DNA of 64,000 nt from Gordionus sp. m RMFG-2023 (taxonomy: Eukaryota; Nematomorpha; Gordioida; Chordodea; Parachordodidae), in contig NC_088779.1 in NCBI RefSeq assembly GCF_954871325.1, positions 17,796,846 to 17,860,845 of the forward strand, in the 5' to 3' direction. A program made the translations under genes and the position numbers. Positions within the stretch are counted from its first letter, which is position 1, and each line of letters opens with the position of its first letter. Of this stretch, positions 11,923-24,084 are shown piece after piece. Below the pieces are notes generated by a model. That model was not told the DNA's origin, did not search any database, and worked only from the letters and a program-made list of their open reading frames with translations.

Positions 11923-12590
11923 ATTTATGGGCTCCAACACTTAAACCACTCGAAAGATTACATATAGATTACGCAGGTCCATTTTTTCAAAGATATTGGC
12001 TAGTAATAGTGGATGCGTACAGTAAATACCCCATCATCACTCCGATGAAATCTATAACCACCGAGAGAACACTAAAAGAGCAAAACAATAAGCTTGTTTA
12101 GGATACCAGAAACCATCTTTACGGACAACGGCACTAATTTTACCAGAAAATTATTTAAAAAATTCTCTTATGATCACGGTTTAAAGCATGTACTAACATC
12201 AGCTTACCACCAACAATCAAATGGACAAGTGGAAAGGATGGTTAGGACATTCAAATTGAACATGAAACGCAATATGGAGGATAAAAACACAGATGCTCAC
12301 ATTACGCTTGAAATGTTTTTATTCAATTACAGAAACACACCCAACACGACTACGGGCATTCCACCCACCAAATTAATGTTCAATTACGATACTAGAACCA
12401 AGTGGGATCTTTTGAAGCCTACGTCTATTATTGATGACATCAAAACTAAGACCATCATTTCTCCAAACAGGATCATTAACTCAGAGGATAATGTGTGGTT
12501 CAAAGTATTTGTCGTAAACAAATATAGTACTATTAAACGAAAGTATAGTGACCTTTGATATGAAGTGGACACAGGTAGCCGCGTCATAAG
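11923..12590 (+). mobile_element. LTR retroelement integrase fossil, plus copy
   Basis: Forward reading gives integrase core blocks: LERLHIDYAGPFFQRYWLV, FTDNGTNF and YHQQSNGQVERMVRTF, then FLFNYRNTPNTTTG. The family is Ty3/Gypsy. It is broken and closely related to the minus copy at 11428-11900. The AT-rich DNA that follows (12600-12820) resembles the LTR at 57672-57864. Confidence 0.85.
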
Positions 12591-12599
12591 ACGGCACCT

Positions 12600-12830
12600 A
12601 GACCAAATAAAAAAAGATTATAACATAAAAATAAAAATTAAACGCAAATATATAAATAAATACTAAAACACTAAAATAAAATGAGGTATATATGTATTAT
12701 AAAAAAACAATTAAAGCGAAAAACAAGGTTACAGGGTAACATATTTAATAGGTTATGTTCAAATAATACCAATTTAAGTTAAACGAATTTAAATACATAT
12801 AAAAAAATCAATCTCAATTAACAAAAATAA
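12600..12830. mobile_element. LTR-like segment
   Basis: TATATATGTATTATAAAAA and the flanking AAAATAAAATGAGG match the LTR at 57672-57864 in the same orientation. It sits between the plus-strand integrase and the minus-strand protease/gag fossil and could belong to either. LTR borders cannot be fixed from one copy. Confidence 0.4.
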
Positions 12831-12878
12831 ATGTTTTTATTTTATTGAACCTTCTATTGCCATGACACGTGGTATTAT

Positions 12879-14376
12879 TCACATGAATTTATTAAAATAA
12901 ATGTTTTCCATAACTGATAACAATTTAATTCTTAAATTAAAATAGTCTTTTTCATACTTAAAATAAATAATACTTTTCTTCCCATATGTTACCCTTATCA
13001 AAAAAATTTTGTTATCATCTATTATCACTCTTAATTTGGTTTTACTCAAAACCACAATTTCAAATCCATCAAATTGTCTAACACACATTGTTTCTTTCTC
13101 CAGTGTACCCTCAGGCCAATATTTATAATAATTTGCTCTAGACATTATTGAAATGTCAGTGTCAAACAACATTTATATATTTTGTCTATCAAATTTTATA
13201 TTTACACGAGTACATAAACACTGATTACTTTCTCTTTCAATCATTAAACTTTATTCATTTTCATTAACTGAATTATATTTATTATATTTGAATTACCATT
13301 AATATCATTGATATACATGCCTAAATCCAACTCTGAATTTAATGGCCTCTGAATATCCATACTTTTTTTATTAAATATATCGGAATTATTTTTAACAACA
13401 CTATATATATTACAAATTTTATTAATAATATAAGATTTTTCAATTTTTATATGATTCTCTTTCAAATCATATAGTCATTGTAATTCACTCAAAGATTGAA
13501 CACAATTCATAGCCACATGACCCATTTTCTCACACTTATAACACATTCGGTCATTGTCTTTATTATTCACATCTTTTTCACTTAAATCTGAAATAATAGA
13601 ATCTTTTATATTACGCACCACTGGACTTATCAATATCGGTGGTCTCTTGGGAAAACCATCTTTAAAATTTGTTTCTTTTACCATGCAATTTTTTTTATAT
13701 GACCTGTAAAACCACATCTATGACAAATTATATCATTTTTATCATTAACTTTTACACTCATATTTTCATTGATTTTTCGATCACGCGAAAAACAATTTTT
13801 CCCACTATGACCCCTTCGGCCACAAATATCACAATTTTCACTAAAATTATGATTGTTATTTCTAATTGTATCTATATCTTTAGAAATTTTCTTCAAACTT
13901 TCTCTAATTTCTTTTATATCATTTGAAATTACACATTCGTTCTCATTTTGTTTAACATTGTTAGTAACACTATTACTTTTTATAACCTTCTCAGGTTTAT
14001 CAATCACAATTTCAGATATTTTCTCTTTAATTTCACTCATAAATGAATTTAAACTATCATTTATATCTTTTGACGTCATAATACTTTTACCAACAATAGG
14101 TACTTCACTAGTATTTGACTTCTCATTCCCACTGGAATTATTTATTTTTTTAATATTCAAATTACTAAGTTCAAGTAAAATCAAATTTAAACTATTTTTT
14201 AGATCTTCAGAAAAATCTAAAAATTTATCAGATGTCATAGGATTCACATCCACAACATTAGAATCATCTAACTTACTCCCTTTATTTGTAAAATATTTAT
14301 TCTTAATTATCTTAATTAAATATATAATAAAAATCAATAATATTAAAGCTGTAACCATACAATTGGTCACATCCAA
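12879..14376 (-). mobile_element. LTR retroelement gag and protease fossil
   Basis: On the reverse strand a gag-like region (14376 to about 13475) carries CCHC zinc knuckles (CDICGRRGHSGKNC, CHRCGFTGH, CYKCEKMGHVAMNC). A retropepsin-like LFDTDISIMS block follows near 13170. Zinc-knuckle gag followed by protease points to a Ty3/Gypsy or related element. It is broken in several places, and no reverse transcriptase accompanies it. Long open frames on the opposite strand are antisense shadows. Confidence 0.75.
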
Positions 14377-14939
14377 TTTATCAAAATCGAATTAAATACT
14401 TTAACAAAATTATTCTTATAAATTTGCATTTTATTAAAATTAGGATTCCTATGATTACTAATAAGAAAATAAACTATGTTCTCATTAAAATATTGATAAT
14501 AAAAATTTTATCATTAAAAATTGATAGTAACCTATAAAAGGATAATTTCAAAGAAGGGATCTGGGTTATATGGAGATTAATACATAGCCAGCAGTCAGAG
14601 AGGTTGTTATGACTCTGATTTTTTTACCCAGTAATGTCCAGGGATTATTTTATGTGAAAAATGTGCCTGTTTGAAAAATTATAAATCGATATACATCATT
14701 TCCCATGTAATATGAGCTTGTAGGCTTGATTAAAGGGAGATGTTGTAAATAAAGTTTTATTTTATTATAAATTTTGATATAATGTTAAGAATATGTCAAT
14801 AAAAAGATTTTCGGATTTTGATGAAGATGAAGATGCAATATAAAAGATTCTTTTGTTCATTAAGTTATAAAATATATAATATTATAATAGCCTCTCTTTG
14901 TCACCATTTATAATAACTTCTGAAGACTCCTTAGTTCCC

Positions 14940-15051
14940 AATGGTGTGAGGAATATAGCCGCCGAATGCGGCGGGAATTTTTAGGGGGATGGGTGGGTGG
15001 GCATAGATTTTTGAGGGGGAGGGGGTTTGCATCCAGGTCATGTAGACGCTG
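14940..15051 (-). mobile_element. End of a CAGCGTCTACATGA-family element (inverted)
   Basis: Read in reverse from 15051, the sequence is CAGCGTCTACATGACC, then GGATGCAAACCCCC and C-rich words, the same order as the left end at 10191. The opposite end is not certain; a right-type end at 8366 is a candidate. Confidence 0.55.
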
Positions 15052-16570
15052 CTTGGACTACATTAATTTCTCAGATAAAATAATTTATACTTTACCATGG
15101 CTCACCCAGAAACCTTAATAAAACAAAAACTCTGACTTTTAAATGCAATTATTTATGTTCAAAGTGTTAATCAACATCTTAAGCTTCAAAAATATAACTG
15201 TAAGCACCGAATATCTAAATGAGAGGTTTTGTCCGACAGAAGATATTTTTAGAGATCTGTTATCTAACTTCATGAGCATCCAGCCTCTACATCAAAAAAT
15301 TTATTAGAGGCAAACCCCCCCCCCTCCTATCAAACCCTCCCCCTTTAAAAATTTCCGGCTACCACACTATTAATTACATGTTTTAATAATAATGGTATTC
15401 ATATATTTTACAAATAATATATTAAATTATCAATATTCTACTAAAAATTAGAATAATTGTGAATGTTAAAGTATTATTTATTAGAATATTAATTTAATTA
15501 ATTCTTCTCCTTTACGATTAATATATTATTATAGTGTATTTCCAATCATGGATTTGAGTTTCTGATAAAATTTCTACTCCTTTTTAAATTACATTTAAAA
15601 ATATAGAGGAAAATGATCCAGAAATATGTTTTTTATAAAATTATTTAATGATTATCTATAATTGTATTGTGGACATGAAACGAAACTTTGAATAAATTTA
15701 AGGAACGGAACCAGAACATATATTCTGGAACTTCCCTGAACGGTGCCGGAACTTTCCTGAAATTATATATAAATTTCTTATTTATTTCTAAATTTAAAAA
15801 ATCATCTAACGGGTGGATATATTAAATTCTTTTAATTCACTAAATCCTTACAAATGTTATACTCTAAAAAAAATTCTCCGATGAAGATTAAAAAATAGTA
15901 GTGGAAAAAGAGTAATCTAATTAGAGGTGCTAAAAGTAGTAGGCTTAATCTTCCAAAAAGTGAGCATTCTTCCAGATTACTTTATAGGTCATGGACCAAA
16001 TGTAAAATAAGGCTTCAAAAGCTTGATTTCAGCTTTCTACAAGAGGAAAAAAATGCTAATGAATTAATTGTTCTGCCTTATATTTAGATCCCAGGTATAA
16101 TAATATTTTGAACAAAGAGGAAAATTTGCTATAAATCATTTATTAACGACATGGAAACATTAAAAATTATAAGGAATAAGATTTAAATATAATAAGTAAT
16201 TTGAATAAATCTTCTGAAGAAGGACAAGAATATGATAAATTAGAAATATTTTTAAGACCCAAGGATAAAATTATAAACAGAAAAATTTACAAAAAGGATG
16301 ATATTCTATCAACTATAAAAAAAATTCAAGCGGTCTTGATAAATCTAAAATTTGCTAGAATACTTGGAATCCAATAAAATAAAAAAATTCTATCCTGGAT
16401 GACTTAGACTAAATTGTATTAGCAACTACATATAGCAAGGTAAATGTTGAAAGTTGTTTTTCAACACTCAAATTTTGACGGGTAAATTCTCTCTTTATTT
16501 CAATAGTTGCTGATATAATATGTTATCAAAAGTTTATAGCAAATAATAAAATTTTTTATATGGTAAAATT

Positions 16571-19497
16571 CAGGGATTCGAACCGAACCCGAACCCGGAG
16601 AAGTGAACCCGGGTTTTTAGAAAAAAACTCTGAACCCGAACCGAACCTGAACCCCATTTATAAAATTTCCAAAACCCCGAACCGAACCCAAGAATTTTAT
16701 TTGAACCCGGGTTCAATCGGGTTCAGATTATTTAAAATCATATATTAATATATGTAAATACAAATATTATATTTTCAAATTTCCAATTAAATGAAGTCTT
16801 AATAAATTTTAAACAACTTAATTCATTTATGCCATTTTTAAATTTATTCTCGATTCCTATTGGAGTGTTAAAAAATTTTAAACAATTGAATTAATTTACG
16901 CCATTTATTTTTAAATTTTTATCTTATTATTCTTAAAGATTATTAATTAGAAGAAAATGGTTAACAAATCAAAGTAAAAATTATTATATTGTTAATTTAA
17001 AAAATTCTAAACATCTAACTTAAAAATTGTTAAATGTAGGGCAGTTTTTGTGAACTTATTAAAATGATTTTAAAATTTATATATGCTAATCATTTATTTT
17101 TGGTTCAGTTTAATTTTTACAAGATATTAATGAAGTGCATATTATAAATGAAATTAAATTTATAAATATCTCTTTTTTAATTCTGAAATCATTGCTATTT
17201 AAAAAAATTGTTCTCTTTTTATAGATTTAAGATTAAAGATAAAGTCATATTTGATAAGCATTTTACCCTTAATACAATAGAAAAAAAATCAATATGTTCA
17301 TATTGCAAAGTAAAAATGTCTGGTAATCACTTGTCAAATTTAGAAAGACACCTGGAAAGAAATCACAACAATGAATATTTAAATTATTTAAATGAAAAAA
17401 CCAAATATCAGGAATTGTTAATGGCAAAAAAACCTAAAATTAATATAGAAACCTTTTTTCCAAAAAAGCATATAAGTATAAATATATCATCTAATGATTT
17501 GATGAGTTCTATACTAGAACTTGTTACTGTAAATGGCCGGCCTTTATCAATTATTGAAGATTCGGGATTTCAAAGAATTATAAATCCACTCCTATCTGGG
17601 CTCAATTTAGTTATAAACAAAGAAAATTTATCCAGAACTATTAATAAAACAGCCCAATCAATTAGAGACAAAATATCGAGAGAGGTAGAAGGAAAATTAA
17701 TAAGTTTAAAAGTTGATGCAGTTCAACGACTAGATAGGTCAATTCTTGGTGTAAATATTCAATTTATATCAAAGTCCATTATAAATTTGAGGACTCTTGG
17801 AATTGTAGAGCTGAAGGAGAGATGTACAGGAGAATATATAAAAGAGAATATATTAAAAACTTTACTAAAATTTAAAATTAATATTCAACAAATATACACA
17901 ATTACTTCTGATAATGGTTGTAATTTTTTAAGAGCTATAAAGCTCCTGCAATCTGAAACTGATTATGATATAAGGAGTGAATCAGCAGATGAGGAAAATA
18001 TGGATGTAAATGTATATAAATATGATATTGATGATATACAAAATACTTTTTTATCAACTATTATATCCTATCCGATTTATAGTGTACGGTGTGCAGCTCA
18101 CACACTTCAGCTGGCACTTCAAGATGCTATAAAATTATCACCTATTGTGGAAACCATTGCAAAAGCTAGGAGCCTAAATTTAAAATTAAGACATCCCACT
18201 TACCAAAAGTTATTAAAAAATATGAAACTCCCTAAGCCTGTGTTAGATTGGCACAGATGGCATTCAACCCATGATATGTTAGAAAGGCTGATTTTACTAA
18301 AACCCAATATCGAAGATTTTTTTACAGAGCAATCTGATTATTTATTGACTGAAGATTGGAAAGAGATAATAACGATTGTTGAAATTTTAAAACCGCTAAA
18401 AATCGCAACCAAACAATTCCAATCTGAACAGTTAACACTGACAGATTTTTATGCAGCATGGTTAAGATGCTGCATCGAACTGGAAAAAAATCCAAACCAT
18501 TTTGCTCAATTACTATATTCTTGTCTTAAGAACAGAGAAGAAAGGTTTATAAAGAACGAAATTCTCTTAGCTGCCATATACCTGGACCCAAGATACAAGG
18601 TTAATTAAAAGCTTAGTAAATTAATTATTTTAGATTTATATTAAAATTGTTATTTTATGAAATATTTAAATATAAACAATATAAATCCTTAAATATTACA
18701 GGTATTACTTAGTGATGATGATAAGATTTGTGCGAAAAAACATCTTGTCAATTTATGGAGACGAATTAAAAGCTTAACAACGCCGATTTTATCTGATGAT
18801 ATTAGTTCCGATGAAGTTATTGAACAAGAAGATGATTTAGAGAAATTGATACAACTTAAAGAAAGGCAGGAGAAAATATTTAAAAGAGGGCCAACGATTG
18901 CTGAGAAAAGTATTGGAACAATAATTACTGGATTTAGCGATTATAAAAGATTAGATAAGAAGGAAAATATTTTGCATTTTTGGGAGTCTGCTAAGCTGGA
19001 ACACCCTGAATTATATATTTTATCTAAAATCTTATTTGCTGTTCCTGCAACCCAAGTTAATTTTCATATTTTCACATATAAATACATTTAACATAGGTTA
19101 GCGTTGAAAGATCTTTTTCACATTTGAAATTCATTCTTTCACCACATAGATCGAGGATGAGTGAACAACTCTTGGAAGATATTATGCTAATACGTCTAAA
19201 TAAAATTTTTAAAATTGATACATGACTATAGCTTTGTATTTTTAACTATATTTGCCTATAAATAAAATAAAAAATTTATTTTTTATATCAAATTTATGTC
19301 TAGTTTTTTATTATGATTTAAATATAGAATTTTTTTTATCAACTCAAAAATTCTTGAACCCGAACCGAACCCGAACCAAACCCGGGTTCAAAAATATTTC
19401 CCTGAACCGAACCCGAACCGAACCCACCTTTTTTTTTATACCCCGAACCGAACCCGAACCGAACCCTGGCAAAAATTTTGTCGGGTTCGCATCCCTG
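16571..19497 (+). mobile_element. Complete hAT transposon, GAACCCGAACC word-array ends
   Basis: Ends are inverted (CAGGGATTCGAACC at left; inverted right end CAGGGATGCGAACC). They are flanked by an exact 8-bp duplication GTAAAATT at 16563-16570 and 19498-19505. Subterminal DNA (16571-16730; 19350-19497) is an array of GAACCCGAACCGAACCC words. At 2,927 bp with an unbroken transposase gene inside, it is the best candidate in the window for a recently active element. It sits inside an older hAT. Confidence 0.92.
16957..19225 (+). CDS. hAT transposase, four exons, no visible break
   Basis: Cut-and-paste transposase of the element at 16571-19497. Exons are 16957-16973 (inferred), 17225-18599, 18702-19055 and 19097-19225 (stop TGA), giving about 624 residues in one frame. 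Near the N-terminus is a BED-type zinc finger (CSYCKVKMSG, then LERHLERNH). The RNase H-like fold follows, with LKVDAVQ and ITSDNGCNF as likely catalytic aspartates. AILYLDPRYK-like YLDPRYK precedes intron 2. The C-terminal dimerisation block includes AVPATQ and VSVERSFSHLKFILS, which supplies the usual glutamate. Introns are 251, 102 and 41 bp; the 41-bp one is typical of host genes here. The first exon (MVNKS) rests only on a good donor and acceptor in frame. Confidence 0.85.
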
Positions 19498-19617
19498 GTA
19501 AAATTAATAAAGGTAAAAAAAATATAAAAATATAATTTGCGAAAGAGGGTAAGGGATAAAAGAATGGAAACTAGGAAAGAGAAGGGAGAGAGAGAGCATA
19601 GACATAGGAGATTATTC

Positions 19618-19682
19618 AATGGAAGAGATGAAACTTAGGTAGTTAGAGCGAATGAAACTTAGGTAGTTAGAGCGAATGATGG
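19618..19682. repeat. Two-copy tandem repeat, about 23 bp
   Basis: GAAACTTAGGTAGTTAGAGC occurs twice in direct succession inside the older hAT carcass, after the right end of the younger insertion. Confidence 0.7.
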
Positions 19683-20199
19683 CGGTAAATTTATACCAAC
19701 ACCTCAAGGAACCATTATAATTGAAAATCTTTTATAAAATATAAAATTGCCTCGATGTAATAATTGATTCATTTAATGATTAAATAAAGATTAATTATAA
19801 TGTGTAGATTTAAAAATATATTTAGATATTTTTATAGGAACGTTCCGGAAAGTTCCGAAATGGAACCGAACGGTAAAAGAACAATTTTTGGAACTGGAAC
19901 GGAACGGGAACACAAAAATGCCCTTGTTCCAGGTCCCTTACAATATATCTAATTCGTCGATGTTTGGCATTCTAAATATCTATATTAAATATATCTATAT
20001 TAAATATGTCTATAACGAAGGTATTATATAAATTTTTACAGCAATATATTTTGCACTATTTTATCTAAATATTTTATTCTTACTCTTAAATAAATTTAGT
20101 TTAAACCCCTTAGACTTATCCTTAAATATCTTTCCTCTACCCATTAAAAAATTGAAAACAAACTGCTCCTGTCTCCCCACTTTAGATGATGTGAGCATC

Positions 20200-21069
20200 C
20201 ATTCCTCCTTTGGATGGACCCACATCTTCTTCTTTTTTTAACACATATTTTTTTAAATACCTTTTTTATCCCCTCTTTTAGAATTTTTTTTAGACATTCC
20301 TTTTTTGGAAATGTGTTTTTATATATACACCCATAATTCTTATAATTAAAATTATACATGTTATATATAGATTAGATTTATTTTAGTTTTGTTACGGTGT
20401 GATTTAAATTTTTAGTTTTGTTTATATTTTATCACTTAAGTTAAATTTACATTTTTTATTATTCTATCACTTAAGTTAAATTTAATTTTAAACGAAGAAC
20501 ATTTTATTTTCGTTTTGCCTAACTTAATGATTGATCATGATTTTATTATTATGTATTTTATCGATCAATAAAATAGATATATATAGCAAACATTTTTGTA
20601 ATAGGACATTCATTTTTATACATTCTTTTTTTGATTTCGCCAACGAACACTTTGATGATGTGAAATATTATGCTAAATTATATGTATCATACTGTGATGT
20701 TCTTCTTTGTACTTACTATTAATCTCATGTTCTGTTTATATGTTAATGAATAAATATACAGAAAACAGTCTCGGAATCTTATTATTTTTAGCTATACAAT
20801 ATATATTTTTTTTATGTTATTTTTATCCGAGATAAAAACATGTATATTATAAATATTTTTAAATTGAAATCGTTTTTAAATATAACACTCGAATATAATT
20901 ATCATATATATACTATCCTTGATAAAATAATTATTATTGATGATTTATTTTAAATTAGAGTGCCACCTAATTTATTTTAAATTCAAAATGTTAATATACT
21001 ATTTTATAGAGCTGCTTAATTTAAATATGATAGACTTAATAGGGTGCACATATATTCGATTCTTTAGTT
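20200..21069. other. AT-rich DNA, nothing recognised
   Basis: Short open frames occur but none carries a recognisable motif. Repeated ATCACTTAAGTTAAATTTA blocks near 20430 and 20465 form a small two-copy repeat. No gene or element border is supported. Confidence 0.4.
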
Positions 21070-21769
21070 TAGTGTTGTTAAACGACTGAGTCGAGTCGAC
21101 TTAGTCGAAAACTGAGTCTAAGTTTTGGGTCGAAAAAAGCGACCCAAACTGACTTGAGTTATAAACTCGAGTCGTGAACTCAAGTCGACTAAAGTCGTGC
21201 AAGTCATAAACTCGAGTCGTGATTTCAAATTAGTTTTTTTTATTATTAATTAACAATACAATTATTTTTTTTAATTTAGACTTCCAACTTGAGTCGGTCG
21301 TGAATAATTACACAAGCATTAATTATTATTTATTTATTTTTAGTAAAATAATTTATTTTATTTATATTTAAAAAGAAATGATATAATTTAATATTTTTTA
21401 TTTTATATTATATTATGAAAATAATGATGAGTATTTATTTGATATCTCTCTTTTAATAAAAAAATAGGCTCAATGTAAGTTAAGTAATATCATTTTTGTT
21501 ACAATTAATTAGTGATTTTCACGCCCAAATTTTAAGCAAAATTTGATTTGATTTGAATTTTAAATGATTTTTTCTTTTTTGTTAATTAACTTTTTTTATT
21601 AATTCTTTTGTAAATTTTATTATAAACAAACAATTTTTAAGTTGAAATCTTTTATTTATAGGGTATTTTTATCATTTTTGTAAAATTATCTATTTTTTTA
21701 GTATATAAGAACTGAACTAGTTTAAATAATTTATTTTTAAATATTTATATTAAACTTTTATAAGTTATT

Positions 21770-22154
21770 TAAATGATCGTCTTTGTGATAATTGTCATGT
21801 TATTTTTTAACATTTATGAAATCTTTGACAGAAAATGATAAAATATAATTTATATTATAAAGATGTTAAATTATAAATTCAATTCAATGGTGATGTTCCT
21901 TTCTAAAAATGACAATTATCATAATCTGTATTTTTAAACATATTAGTTTATTTTTGACGCTAATGGGTAAAAATATAAATTGTAAATATGTTAAATTAAA
22001 ATTTCAGTGAAGATGTACCCTAGATAAGTGACAATTGACATAATCGATTTCTAAAGTTTTTTGAAATTTTTTGACGCATATAGGTAAAAATATAGATTGT
22101 AAATACGTTTAAGTAAATATTCAGTGAAGTTGTACCATAGATATGTGACAATTG
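21770..22154 (-). repeat. Minisatellite, three inverted units
   Basis: About three units of 110-120 bp carry GTGACAATTG, ATTTTTTGACGC and GGTAAAAATATA-like words. They are the reverse complement of the units at 24085-24840. The array stops abruptly at CAGAGTTGTTAAACGC (22155), apparently cut by an inserted element end. Confidence 0.7.
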
Positions 22155-23778
22155 CAGAGTTGTTAAACGCTATTTTTAAAAGTAGCGCGCTACCGCTATA
22201 GCTATTTGTCAAAAAAAGTAGCGCGCTATTAGCTACCTTTTTCCAAAAGTAGCTTTAGCTACTTTTAAGCTACTTTTTAGAAAAAAATGAAACAAATTTT
22301 TTTTATTTTTTTTTTTGCTTATGTAAATGTATAATAAATAATATATAAAAATCAACATTTATAAATATAAAAATATAGTTAGTTTAGATTATAAAAAAAT
22401 AAGCAATCTAAATAAATATTTATTTTAATTTGTTGCATTTTAATAATAATATATATAATATCTCATGATATTTATTGCATCAAACATTAAAATTTATTTA
22501 TTAAATTCCTAGAATAAAATATAATAAAAAAATGTATATAATATTAAAAGTATTTATTAATTTTGTTCTTAAAAATACCCCTCCCCCTCCTTCCTTGATT
22601 TAATATTTTTTTAAAAAAAAATTTTTTCTCTATCAATGAAAAAAATAACAATTCTATTTCTATTTTACTTTTAAATCCTTTTGCCGAAAAAAATTTCTTT
22701 ATTTTTTTAATATTAATAACTTCCATTTATTACTTATTTTTTGTTTTCCCCATAATAGCATAACTATATAATTTTTAAGCTAACTCTATGAATATGGATT
22801 TTTTTTTATAAAAAATAGGGGGTAATTATTAGTTCTTTCAAAACTATCAAAAGTCGTAACAATTTCATTAAAATTATTTTATTTATTCTATGACAAATAT
22901 AAAATTATTCACAAATATTATTAAAATGAATATCAAAAAAGATAACGTTGTTTAACAAATTTATATTAAGTTTTATGATTAAAATATCGTCTAAAGTATA
23001 TTTGTCAAATTTATTTCGTAATATGGTTACTTCGTAGTGCACTGAAGGATCTTTCCATCGATATATGTGAGCAAAGATCAACTAGAACTACTCGCTAGAG
23101 GGATATTTTGGATAAATGTAAAAATATTTTGATGGGAAGGCAATTTTAGGCTATACATTAATTTGTAATCTCCATTATCGAATTAGAGTTAAACAACAAA
23201 TAAATGTATTTCAGCTTAAAATTAAAGTTGGGCCTACTAGAGTCAACTCCTGAGGTGACTAATGTCAACTCCTGAGCCAGCATATCTAATCTGTTTGAGC
23301 CTTAGCCAATTTTTACAACTTTAGGGCAAGAATTAAATTAACATAAATTATTCTCATTTTTCGATGATATATGAATTATAAATATCTAAAAATCGATAAA
23401 TTCCTATAATAAATTTTTCCCAGAAGGTAATTATTTCGAATTTCATATCAATTATTTAATTAATATGAAATTGAATTACTCGTCCTCTAATTTTTAATTT
23501 TAAATATAAGTATACAATTTTTAAAAAAAGACTATTATTGAAATATTCGTCCTCTATGCATAAAATTGAGCAAAACATTAACAATAAATTATTATAAGTT
23601 GATTTGGGTCGATGCTCGGGTCGGTGCTCGGGTCTGTGCTTGGGTCGGTGCTCTGGTCTATGGATTTGGTCGACCAGGTCGGCCAATTTGGTTGCTTTGG
23701 TTTTGGTTCATTTTTTCGACCAAAAACCCAACCAAAAATCATGCTAATTCGACCCAACCAAGCAATTTAACAACACTA
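22155..23778. mobile_element. Probable inner insertion(s) with TTGTTAAA-type ends
   Basis: CAGAGTTGTTAAACGC at 22155 opens an array of AGTAGCGCGCTA/AGCTACTTTT words (22165-22285). At the far side, inverted TAGTGTTGTTAAATTG (ending 23778) closes an array of GGTCGGTGCTCGGGTC words (23600-23770). The end motifs are alike but the word arrays differ, so these may be the ends of two different elements, each missing its partner. No transposase is recognised between them. Confidence 0.4.
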
Positions 23779-24084
23779 GCTATATTTAATACGTTATGAA
23801 GAAATAAATATAAAAATAAGGTATATAAATATTGTATTAGCAGAAAATAATCTAGGTTGTTTAATGTTTAGCCGCAATTTAAACAAGATTGTCTGATGAA
23901 AATAGACAAAAAAGATAATTTCTATATTAGGATTATATATTATCATAGTAATTTTATATATTTATTTCTTTCCCGATGACGGGGTAATAAAATGCCAATT
24001 TGCCTCGGTTTTGGGGGATAAATCTTTTTATAGAATTCAAAATCTTAAAATAAAATTTATAGGATGTCTAGTAATTTTTACTGA

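Larger units (their letters stand above)
15699..19940. mobile_element. Degenerate hAT element with GGAACGGAACC word ends, split by a younger hAT
   Basis: The left end TAAGGAACGGAACC and right end (inverted TAAGGGACCTGGAAC) are inverted, both embedded in GGAACGG/GTTCCGG words (15699-15770; 19838-19940). Between 15900 and 16545 lie plus-strand scraps of a hAT transposase: YLDPRYNN near 16080 and a C-terminal dimerisation block, YSKVNVESCFSTLKF, near 16430-16480. Both are broken by stops. The intact element at 16571-19497 is inserted into it. Target duplications have decayed. It is clearly older than its guest. Confidence 0.65.
15281..20191. mobile_element. Outer hAT-like element with exact 8-bp target duplication
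   Basis: The left end CAGCCTCTACATCA at 15281 belongs to the CAGCGTCTACATGA family. The right end is at 20191, its inverted start reading CATCATCTAAAG. The element is flanked on both sides by TGAGCATC (15273-15280 and 20192-20199), an exact 8-bp duplication as hAT elements make. Sequence inside both ends (C-rich block at 15310-15345; 20032-20180) matches the 10191-10724 copy. Two more hAT elements are stacked within, so the original element was short and probably non-autonomous. The weak match of its outermost bases leaves some doubt. Confidence 0.55.

Noticed and set aside
13669-14395. Plus-strand open frames of 85 and 180 residues
   Set aside because: They are antisense to the gag fossil with CCHC knuckles and are Ile/Leu/Phe/Ser-rich, as expected from the complement of a Lys/Asn-rich gene.
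19252-19619. Frames on both strands across the GAACCC array near 19.4 kb
   Set aside because: They translate the transposon's terminal word array (RTRTEP-type repeats) and are not genes.
23456-23799. Frames with HRPEHRPKHRPEHRP or ARVGARVCAWVG repeats
   Set aside because: They are translations of the GGTCGGTGCTCGGGTC word array at a transposon end.
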